The translations under genes and the position numbers were made by a program. A stretch of DNA of 20,305 nucleotides from Bacillota bacterium (GTDB taxonomy: Bacteria; Bacillota; Clostridia; Lachnospirales; Lachnospiraceae). Under the pieces are notes generated by a model. The model did not search any database. It was not told the DNA's origin and saw only the letters and a program-made list of their open reading frames with translations. The stretch spans positions 1-20,305 of the forward strand of contig JAGFXQ010000033.1 of assembly GCA_017861355.1 (NCBI GenBank), read 5' to 3'. Position 1 is the stretch's first letter, and the number at the start of each line of letters is the position of its first letter. Shown here piece after piece: positions 7,653-14,216 of this stretch.

Positions 7653-8352
7653 GGTTATACTCCTTTGCTTCGCCATCAAAGACGATGGTTCCGTCTGATA
7701 TTTGTATGATTCGCTCTGCTTCTGCGGCAATGGATCGGTCATGGGTAATCAATACGATTGTATTACCTTCCTCATGTAATTGATGCAATATATCAATTAC
7801 TTCCTTGCTGGTTTTCGAATCTAATGCACCGGTAGGTTCATCTGCGAGAATGATCGATGGATTCCCTGCCAATGCTCTTGCGATCGAGGCACGCTGTTGC
7901 TGGCCTCCGGATAGCTGAGTCGGATAGTTTTTATGTTTGTTCTCGAGCCCAACTTTTCTCAGCACCTCCATAGAACGTTTTTTGCGTTCCCGATCACCAA
8001 TCCTGGCATAAAGTAGCGGTAGTGCGACATTGTCGAGTACACTTTGCTTTGGCAGAAGATTGTACTGTTGAAAAATAAAACCGATGGTCTTATTCCGGAT
8101 TTCAGCCAAATCATCTCCCTTAAGCTTACTCACATCTCTCCCCTCCAATAAATACTGCCCACTGGTTGGAGTATCCAGTGCACCAATGATATTCATAATA
8201 GTTGACTTACCACTTCCGGATTTACCGATAATTGCTACCATCTCTCCCCGGTAAATAGTCATATTAATTCCATTATTCGCTTTAATCTCTGTATCGCCAA
8301 CACTATAAATCTTATAAAGATCGACCAATTCAATAAGTGCTTCTTTTTCCAT
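7615..8352 (-). CDS. MacB/LolD-type ABC transporter ATPase
   Basis: 245-aa nucleotide-binding subunit that pairs with the permease encoded immediately after it. All catalytic motifs are intact: Walker A GKSGSGKST at 43-51, Q-loop Q95/Q96 in IFQQYNLLP, signature LSGGQQQR at 147-154, Walker B IILADEPTG at 167-175 with catalytic E172, and H-loop H204 in LITHD. The signature and the FQQYNLLP segment are characteristic of the MacB/LolD branch. GGGGGA lies directly before ATG 8352, within the 8-nt gap after the HlyD gene. The last ~20 codons overlap the permease start. The C-terminal tail (EYNHDNMADVENSMG) is non-conserved and probably only a by-product of the overlap. Confidence 0.95.
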   Translation of the reverse strand: MEKEALIELVDLYKIYSVGDTEIKANNGINMTIYRGEMVAIIGKSGSGKSTIMNIIGALDTPTSGQYLLEGRDVSKLKGDDLAEIRNKTIGFIFQQYNLLPKQSVLDNVALPLLYARIGDRERKKRSMEVLRKVGLENKHKNYPTQLSGGQQQRASIARALAGNPSIILADEPTGALDSKTSKEVIDILHQLHEEGNTIVLITHDRSIAAEAERIIQISDGTIVFDGEAKEYNHDNMADVENSMG

Positions 8353-8360
8353 GAATCCCC

Positions 8361-9944
8361 CTACTCCACTACTATGCTTGAACCATTGGCTGTAATTCCA
8401 GATGCGTTCATGTCAAAAGGAACATAGACCGTGTCTCCCTCTTTTATACCGCTTTTAATCTCCACACTGCTCCCGTCGTTTAATCCAATTTCCACTTGAA
8501 CCGTTTTAAAGCCGTCAGGAACAACGGAACCTTCCTCTGAAACAGCTCCTTCCGACTGAACGTACACCATGTTGTCTCTTTGTAGGGCAGTACTTGGTAT
8601 AGTAAGGACATGATCGGCCTCTTCTACAACTATTTTTCCGGTTACATTCATTCCAGGCATGAGATCTTTATATTCCTGGACCTTTACCGTAACAGGATAG
8701 GAGGTTACTCCATTGTTGGTATCCCCTTTTAAACTGATTTTCTCAATCACGCCTTCAAAAGAATCTTCAGGAAAGGCCTCTGTTTTAATACTAACCTTCT
8801 GTCCCAACTTGAGCCTGCTGATTTGAAGCTCATCGATATTCATATCAAAGGAAAGATAAGTCATATCATATATGATTGCCATCGGTCCGGCCTGGGCGTC
8901 AGATTGCGGGTCAATCGTATCCCCCTGCTTTTTGTTCTTTTTAATCACCTGACCGGCAATTGGAGCGGTGATTGTATATTGCTTCATTTGATTTTTCTGT
9001 GTTTCCAGATTAAGTTCCGCCTCTCGTATGCTCAGGTTGGTACTTTCTATTTGTAAGCCTAAGTCCTTCGAAGACAGGGAAAGGATCTCTTCTCCATCGC
9101 TGGTCCATTTACCTTCCTTCACTGATATATGGTCGATCTTTCCTGACGTCTCAGCAACCAGTGTAAACTCCGTCTCTGCACGGAAGGTTCCGGTACTATA
9201 ACATGCTATGTCTGATATAACCGCTTCTGCCTGATCCCCGGCTTTGATACCTCCAGTATTCTTCACGCAGATCGTAACCTTCTTAACAAGAATGCCACCA
9301 TCAATAACTTCTTCCATATCACTAACTGCAGTTACCTTTCCCTGCAAATTCTCTCCTGTAGCTTCCATGGTAATAGAGGCCTTCTTGCCAATCCAGGAAT
9401 CTCCCACTTCATAGGACGGAAATTGGAGGTCAAGATACATGGTCTCCCCATTATAAATATCTGCAATCGGGGAACCTACCTGTAGGGTGTCCTTTTCCTT
9501 CACATACAGCTTCTTAATATAACCTCCTTTGTTCGATTTAATCTGGAGTTCTGACTGTTTGTCAAGATAATCACTATAAGAAAGCTTAACTTTGTCTACA
9601 TTTAATTCTGCTGCTTTGATACTATTCTCTATTTCACTTGTGCTGATCTGATATAATAACTGATCCTCCTTAACTGTATCTCCTTCTTCGAACGGTGCAG
9701 AGAGCAGTTCACCTTTCACCAAGGATTTCACTTCATACTGATTGGCAGGGTTGAGTGTTCCCTTTCCTGATATTGAAGTCTCTACTCTTCCTATTACTGC
9801 CTGTGCAGTAAAAAAAGGCTCTTCCTCCACCGCAGCTTGATTTTTTCTTACAAAATATACAATAATTAAGCCAGCTAATGCTAAAATAGTAACTCCTCGT
9901 ATGATCTTTCTATTGACTGGCTTTTTAAAAGTGATCTTTTTCAT
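8361..9944 (-). CDS. HlyD/MacA-type adaptor with duplicated lipoyl-barrel modules
   Basis: 527-aa membrane-anchored periplasmic-adaptor-type protein (membrane fusion protein) that would dock on the MacB-type permease. One N-terminal transmembrane helix lies at about 14-32, with the rest outside. Two similar halves follow. The first has a lipoyl-like domain at 55-165 with a short helical hairpin near 103-132 and a barrel at 168-245. The second has a lipoyl-like domain at 255-360 with a hairpin near 297-320 (ISIREAELNLETQKNQ-like region) and a barrel at 363-440. A membrane-proximal domain at 445-510 includes LTIPSTALQRDN. Typical MacA proteins are about 370-400 aa with one such set, so this one is long. 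GAAAGGA at 9954-9960 is 9 nt before ATG 9944. It lies 17 nt after the SLH gene and 8 nt before the ATPase gene. Partner assignment is inferred from operon structure. Confidence 0.9.
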   Translation of the reverse strand: MKKITFKKPVNRKIIRGVTILALAGLIIVYFVRKNQAAVEEEPFFTAQAVIGRVETSISGKGTLNPANQYEVKSLVKGELLSAPFEEGDTVKEDQLLYQISTSEIENSIKAAELNVDKVKLSYSDYLDKQSELQIKSNKGGYIKKLYVKEKDTLQVGSPIADIYNGETMYLDLQFPSYEVGDSWIGKKASITMEATGENLQGKVTAVSDMEEVIDGGILVKKVTICVKNTGGIKAGDQAEAVISDIACYSTGTFRAETEFTLVAETSGKIDHISVKEGKWTSDGEEILSLSSKDLGLQIESTNLSIREAELNLETQKNQMKQYTITAPIAGQVIKKNKKQGDTIDPQSDAQAGPMAIIYDMTYLSFDMNIDELQISRLKLGQKVSIKTEAFPEDSFEGVIEKISLKGDTNNGVTSYPVTVKVQEYKDLMPGMNVTGKIVVEEADHVLTIPSTALQRDNMVYVQSEGAVSEEGSVVPDGFKTVQVEIGLNDGSSVEIKSGIKEGDTVYVPFDMNASGITANGSSIVVE

Positions 9945-9961
9945 TTGGCCTGATCCTTTCC

Positions 9962-12217
9962 TTATTTAGTCACTATGATGATATGGATCGGTCCCTTCCC
10001 ATTCTCCATATATCCATCAATGTTATAGCTTCCACCGATTGGTAAGCTGTCAAAGGTTCCCTTGAAATACTCTCCGCTCTGATAATAAAATACCAGGACA
10101 TCATCCGCAATTTGATATACTGTCTCACCGTTATTAGCCTGTTTTCCACTAATGTACTTCAATCTGACCTGCTGCAGTGTTTTCATCTCTTTCAGACTAT
10201 CCCCTTCAAAGCGAAGTGCCTTCGGTCCGGGATTGATATCATAAGATATATCGCTGGATGAGAGAGTTAATTCTTCATCCATAACCAGAGTCAATCGATA
10301 TCCATAGATCCCACTCTCATAATTGGGAAACGCTACATTCATAAGTAAACCATATTGATAGAAGGAATCGGTAACATTATAAAGTACTAAGTCCGTAATA
10401 TCGCCGGCAGAGTTCACTTTAGCATACAATGCGTTACCATTACCCCACTTGATATCCTTCGCTCTGGCTACCGTCAGTTTCACATAATTCAGATCCTTTA
10501 CCTCGATTATCCTCGCATCGACAGCAAACTTTCTGAGCGATAAATCGGTTATACTATTAACGGAAGAAGGCTCAATTTTGACTATATCTGTTCTTCCATT
10601 CACAAATCTGATCTCCACAATGTTGCCTTTTGTAATAGTACTATCATTGCATTCGAGATCAAGAACAGAACCACCTGTTTCAACCACACGAATTACCTTT
10701 TTTACGCTGTTTTCTTTGTATTCGTTCTTCACCAATTTATCAGTAACATCAAGTACATATCCGCCTAAGGTTACCGACATTTTATTAACCTTACTGATCT
10801 CAACAACTTTTCCATCGTATCCAAAGGAAAGCATCACATTATCACCCTCCTGGATAGCATTTTCACGCAGCCTTCTTCCCCAGGTATTCTCCGTCATATC
10901 ATTTAAGCCTTTTACACTCGAGGTGTAGGAGGAAACCGGCACACCGTCCAAACTGTATGAATCACCTGCAACGATTACCTTCTCCGGCAGAGCAACTGAC
11001 GGAGTAATCGTACTCAGTACTCCATATACTGTCTTACTGTATACCCAGACAGTTTTTAGTTCTTTCACATAATAGATCACGTCGGTACTCTTCACCTCAG
11101 CACTGGATAATATCATACCATTCTTATAAATCGTTCCCTGGTCCGCATCGAATCCAAGAATTGATCTCCAATCTCCACCAGCTAACCTGGACTGCATAGG
11201 TAAAATATAAGCCACTCTATCATCTCTCCCAATGAGTACCGTGACCATACTTCCTTTCTTAATGCCCTCTTGCTCCATGGCAGTTCTAATGTCCTCGGGT
11301 TTTTCTATAGCATAGCTTTTTCCTTCTACCATGATCGCTTGTGGTTTACCGTTATTATAGGTTATATCTTCGAGAGAACCAAATATCTTATTATCATATA
11401 CCCACATCTTATTTGTTTTTTCGGCATAGTATAAAACGCTGTAATCCTTGATGCTTTCGGCTATGATTTTTGAATTACCGCGGTATATGTTATAAGATTG
11501 TACATCTTTCGATAAATGCCTCTTCCAATCACCCATAGCAAGAATGGGACCCTTTGTTGTCTTCTCTAATAAGCTCAGATAATCAATTTTGTTATCTGAG
11601 TCAACAGAATATCCTAGTGAAACTGCGTAAATCTCCCCACTTTTAGCTTTCGCATTTAGTAGATTGTAGAACAAATTCTCACAGTCTGTTCTTGTCAACT
11701 CGTCAGTCTCTGCTCTATTAATATTTTTATCAAGGCCTAACTCTTTGAATTTATCCAATCTGTTACCGGATAATTGATTACTAAAATCCGATGCTGAGTA
11801 ACCAAGAACTGCAAGAGTTCCATATGCCGCTTCTTTCAGTGTCACTGCTTGATTTGGTTTAAACTTGCCTTTCAAGTACCCACTCATGTATCCTTTGGTA
11901 ACAGCAGCCTGTATATATGCAGCCCCTGTATTGTTTAGCTTCACATCCTGAAATAATCTTGTTGTTTTTGTTTCCTTCATGCTCCCCTTACTCATCGTAG
12001 ATTGTACCAGCATTTGTGCAAATTCAGCCCTTGTAACGTATTTATTCAACATAATACGATCACCTTCTGAATTGCGCATAATACCTGTCAGGTCTATCGT
12101 ATCTGTAATTCTGGCTTCAACCTCGGCTTTTGCAGTCACTGGCTTTAACCCAGCAGCGACGAAAGCAATCAGTAGTAAAGCTAATATGACCCTGATTGGT
12201 CGTGTAACAAATTTCAT
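9962..12217 (-). CDS. Secreted S-layer-homology (SLH) domain protein, operon partner of the ABC system
   Basis: 751-aa surface protein. A signal peptide is clear (KFVTRPIRVILALLLIAFVA, likely cleavage after AKA near residue 31). SLH-type segments follow: VTRAEFAQML near 61-70, the best-preserved one at about 89-140 (FQDVKLNNTGAAYIQAAV and TLKEAAYGTLAVLGY), and a degenerate one at 157-189. SLH domains bind pyruvylated secondary wall polymers, so the protein should be wall-anchored. Residues 229-340 and 348-477 form two imperfect repeats, each starting GDW and sharing WVY and a GK/GD-SY segment. The C-terminal ~270 residues are beta-rich looking and unrecognised. GGGAGG at 12228-12233 lies 10 nt before ATG 12217; the upstream ATG at 12247 would place that site inside the gene, so 12217 is used. 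First gene of the exporter operon. It could be a substrate-capturing or wall-spanning partner, but this is inference. Confidence 0.88.
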   Translation of the reverse strand: MKFVTRPIRVILALLLIAFVAAGLKPVTAKAEVEARITDTIDLTGIMRNSEGDRIMLNKYVTRAEFAQMLVQSTMSKGSMKETKTTRLFQDVKLNNTGAAYIQAAVTKGYMSGYLKGKFKPNQAVTLKEAAYGTLAVLGYSASDFSNQLSGNRLDKFKELGLDKNINRAETDELTRTDCENLFYNLLNAKAKSGEIYAVSLGYSVDSDNKIDYLSLLEKTTKGPILAMGDWKRHLSKDVQSYNIYRGNSKIIAESIKDYSVLYYAEKTNKMWVYDNKIFGSLEDITYNNGKPQAIMVEGKSYAIEKPEDIRTAMEQEGIKKGSMVTVLIGRDDRVAYILPMQSRLAGGDWRSILGFDADQGTIYKNGMILSSAEVKSTDVIYYVKELKTVWVYSKTVYGVLSTITPSVALPEKVIVAGDSYSLDGVPVSSYTSSVKGLNDMTENTWGRRLRENAIQEGDNVMLSFGYDGKVVEISKVNKMSVTLGGYVLDVTDKLVKNEYKENSVKKVIRVVETGGSVLDLECNDSTITKGNIVEIRFVNGRTDIVKIEPSSVNSITDLSLRKFAVDARIIEVKDLNYVKLTVARAKDIKWGNGNALYAKVNSAGDITDLVLYNVTDSFYQYGLLMNVAFPNYESGIYGYRLTLVMDEELTLSSSDISYDINPGPKALRFEGDSLKEMKTLQQVRLKYISGKQANNGETVYQIADDVLVFYYQSGEYFKGTFDSLPIGGSYNIDGYMENGKGPIHIIIVTK

Positions 12218-12361
12218 TTTTTTGTGTCCTCCCTTTTGGTTGATCAAGCATTCCTTACGACAGTTGGTAAGCCATAGATGCTGTGCTGTAATGCGGTTCT
12301 TTTAATACAACTTAGATCCTGGAATATATGGATTAAATTGGTTCAATTAATTATAACGAGA

Positions 12362-12390
12362 ATTATATAATTAAATATTCAATATGTCAT
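12362..12390 (-). promoter_or_regulatory. Sigma-A promoter of the SLH-HlyD-ABC operon
   Basis: Minus-strand ATGACA (12385-12390), a 17-bp spacer and TATAAT (12362-12367). Predicted start near 12355, giving a leader of about 140 nt. The -10 box is perfect and the -35 box matches consensus at five of six bases. Confidence 0.65.
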
Positions 12391-12512
12391 AAAGAAATCC
12401 TTAAGAATATATAAAGATTGGAAAAGAAATGAATTATAATAATGTGAACTTTTGTGATATCAGAGCTCCTGACATGAGCTTGCTTTATACTTCCGACCTT
12501 TGTGACTGACGT

Positions 12513-12605
12513 CACTCGGTCTTGGGTTGTGGCACGTTTTACAGCTTTAAATACCTTGCTACACTAGACCGCAGGTTGTGGCAACTTTACGGCTTTAATG
12601 CCTTG
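12513..12605. repeat. Two imperfect tandem repeat units, period 49 bp
   Basis: Units 12513-12558 and 12562-12605 share GGTTGTGGCA (12525-12534 and 12574-12583) and then a GCTTTAA...CCTTG block. A third partial match, GGCTTTAAAGCCT, lies at 12719-12731 beside the tuf stop. No reading frame through the repeats looks like protein. Their origin is unknown. Confidence 0.6.
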
Positions 12606-12608
12606 TCA

Positions 12609-12650
12609 CCCTCGAACCTGCACGCAGCTTCGAGGGCGCGGGCTGCGCCC
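12609..12650. repeat. Nested GC-rich inverted repeats
   Basis: CCCTCGAA (12609-12616) pairs with TTCGAGGG (12629-12636). Overlapping it, GGGCGC (12634-12639) pairs with GCGCCC (12645-12650). The two dyads share bases and so are mutually exclusive as RNA hairpins. Confidence 0.55.
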
Positions 12651-12653
12651 TTT

Positions 12654-12715
12654 GAAAGCACAAAAGAACTCCCAGTTGTAAGCGAGCTTACACTGGGAGT
12701 TCTTTTATGCTTTCA
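12654..12715 (-). terminator. Strong intrinsic terminator of the str operon
   Basis: A long hairpin in which AAAAGAACTCCCAGT pairs with ACTGGGAGTTCTTTT, with further pairing inside (GTAAGC/GCTTAC) and outside (GAAAGCA/TGCTTTC). On the minus strand the stem ends in a TTCTTTT tract, 23 nt after the tuf stop. The structure is nearly symmetric, so it could also stop plus-strand transcription. Confidence 0.85.
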
Positions 12716-12737
12716 CAAGGCTTTAAAGCCTACGCGA

Positions 12738-13931
12738 CTATTCAAGTATTGTAGCTACCTTACCGGAACCTACGGTTCTACCACCCTCACGGATAGCGAA
12801 GCCAAGACCCTGCTCCATAGCGATCGGATGAATTAATTCAATGTTCATCTCGATGTTATCGCCAGGCATGCACATCTCAACGCCTGCAGGTAAGTTACAA
12901 ACGCCAGTAACATCAGTTGTTCTGAAATAGAACTGAGGTCTGTAGTTATTGAAGAAAGGAGTATGACGTCCGCCTTCTTCTTTAGTTAATACGTAAACCT
13001 GAGCTGTGAATTTCTTGTGGCACTTAATTGTACCTGGTTTACAAAGAACCTGTCCTCTTTCGATTTCTGCTCTCTGAACACCACGAAGAAGTGCGCCAAT
13101 GTTATCACCAGCCTGAGCCTCATCAAGAAGCTTACGGAACATCTCGATACCGGTACAAACAACTTTACGTGTCTCTTCCTTGATACCAACGATTTCAACT
13201 TCCTCAGATACATGAAGAACACCACGCTCAACACGGCCGGTAGCAACTGTACCACGACCAGTGATGGAGAATACGTCCTCTACAGGCATTAAGAAAGGCT
13301 TATCTGTTGCTCTTACAGGATCCGGGATCCATGTATCAACAGCGTCGAATAACTCAAGGATCTTATCGCCCCAAGGACCGTTAGGATCTTCAAGAGCTTT
13401 AAGAGCAGAACCCTGGATGATAGGTGTATCATCGCCAGGGAAGTTATATTCATTTAATAATTCTCTAACTTCCATATCAACTAACTCAAGAAGCTCGGAA
13501 TCATCAACCATGTCACACTTGTTCATGAATACTACAACGTAAGGTACACCAACCTGACGAGCAAGTAAGATGTGCTCTCTTGTCTGAGCCATAACACCAT
13601 CAGTAGCAGCAACAACGAGGATAGCACCATCCATCTGAGCAGCACCAGTGATCATGTTCTTTACGTAGTCAGCATGTCCAGGACAGTCAACGTGAGCGTA
13701 ATGTCTAGCTTTGGACTCGTACTCAACGTGAGCTGTAGATATTGTGATTCCTCTTGCCTTCTCTTCGGGAGCTTTATCGATCTGGTCGAATGCTACAACC
13801 TCGCCAGTACCTAATCTCTCATGAAGAGTCTTTGTGATAGCTGCTGTAAGAGTAGTCTTACCATGGTCTACGTGACCGATAGTACCGATATTACAATGCG
13901 GTTTGTTTCTTGTAAATTTAGCCTTTGCCAT
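12738..13931 (-). CDS. tuf: Elongation factor Tu
   Basis: 397-aa GTPase that delivers aminoacyl-tRNA to the ribosome. Nucleotide-binding motifs: GHVDHGKT at 19-26, DCPGH at 83-87, NKCD at 138-141 and GSALKAL for G5. The switch I region with RGITISTAHVEYE is intact, as are domains 2 and 3 to the terminal GSGKVATILE. The frame extends upstream to 13973, but AAAGGAGG at 13942-13949 is 10 nt before ATG 13931, where the universal MAKAKFTRNKPH start lies. It is the last gene of the str operon. It has a 285-nt upstream spacer with its own promoter (14089-14117) and a strong terminator after it. A separate promoter fits the higher demand for EF-Tu than for EF-G. Confidence 0.98.
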   Translation of the reverse strand: MAKAKFTRNKPHCNIGTIGHVDHGKTTLTAAITKTLHERLGTGEVVAFDQIDKAPEEKARGITISTAHVEYESKARHYAHVDCPGHADYVKNMITGAAQMDGAILVVAATDGVMAQTREHILLARQVGVPYVVVFMNKCDMVDDSELLELVDMEVRELLNEYNFPGDDTPIIQGSALKALEDPNGPWGDKILELFDAVDTWIPDPVRATDKPFLMPVEDVFSITGRGTVATGRVERGVLHVSEEVEIVGIKEETRKVVCTGIEMFRKLLDEAQAGDNIGALLRGVQRAEIERGQVLCKPGTIKCHKKFTAQVYVLTKEEGGRHTPFFNNYRPQFYFRTTDVTGVCNLPAGVEMCMPGDNIEMNIELIHPIAMEQGLGFAIREGGRTVGSGKVATILE

Positions 13932-13960
13932 TTTACAACGTCCTCCTTTAAAATAATAAA

Positions 13961-14022
13961 TGCTTATAAGCAAATGATTTTATGCCCAAGGAAAACGTCC
14001 GAACATTTTCCCATTGGAAACG
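13961..14022 (-). promoter_or_regulatory. Structured tuf leader
   Basis: In the predicted tuf transcript, positions 14010-13991 form an 8-bp stem (GAAAATGT with ACGTTTTC, one wobble) around a TCGG loop. Positions 13972-13961 form a 12-bp palindrome (TGCTTATAAGCA) just before the ribosome site. Part of the hairpin belongs to a direct repeat shared with the end of fusA. Confidence 0.4.
13998..14022. repeat. Imperfect direct repeat in the fusA-tuf spacer, tuf-proximal copy
   Basis: CCGAACATTTTCCCATTGGAAA here resembles TCGAACACTTTCCATTTGGAAA (shown in abbreviated form: shared CGAACA, TTTCC and TTGGAAA) at 14165-14186. Each copy contains a small TTTCC/GGAAA dyad. The copies flank the internal tuf promoter. 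Confidence 0.5.
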
Positions 14023-14088
14023 TAGTCTCCAAGAGAAAACTGCGTCTTCTGCATATTGGGCTTGTTTATATATTGCCTCATATGCCCT

Positions 14089-14117
14089 ATTATATTTCAA
14101 CTTAGAAATATTTTCAA
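14089..14117 (-). promoter_or_regulatory. Internal sigma-A promoter for tuf
   Basis: Minus-strand TTGAAA (14112-14117), a 17-bp spacer and TATAAT (14089-14094), inside the fusA-tuf spacer. Predicted start near 14082, giving a leader of about 150 nt. It would let tuf be transcribed independently of the rest of the str operon. Confidence 0.75.
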
Positions 14118-14216
14118 GCATAAACAACTGAGATAACAACTTTTTTATTACTTCATGCAAGAGGGTCGAACACTTTCCATTTGGAAAATCACCTTCTGCA
14201 CGTTCATTCGATTGAA

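Larger units (their letters stand above)
12218..12737. other. Non-coding spacer between the tuf and SLH-operon genes
   Basis: 520 nt without a credible gene. From right to left it holds a 14-bp palindrome next to the tuf stop (12718-12731), the tuf terminator (12654-12715), nested GC-rich dyads (12609-12650), a 49-bp-period tandem repeat (12513-12605), an AT-rich stretch with the SLH-operon promoter (12362-12390) and its leader. The 12480-12660 part is visibly richer in G+C than its surroundings. Confidence 0.7.

Noticed and set aside
12513..12605. Tandem repeat considered as a CRISPR fragment
   Set aside because: There are only two imperfect units, contiguous rather than separated by unique spacers, and no cas genes are nearby.
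12522..12836. A 104-codon plus-strand open frame through the post-tuf repeats
   Set aside because: It crosses the tuf terminator and enters the antisense of tuf; the product is low-complexity and no ribosome site was seen.
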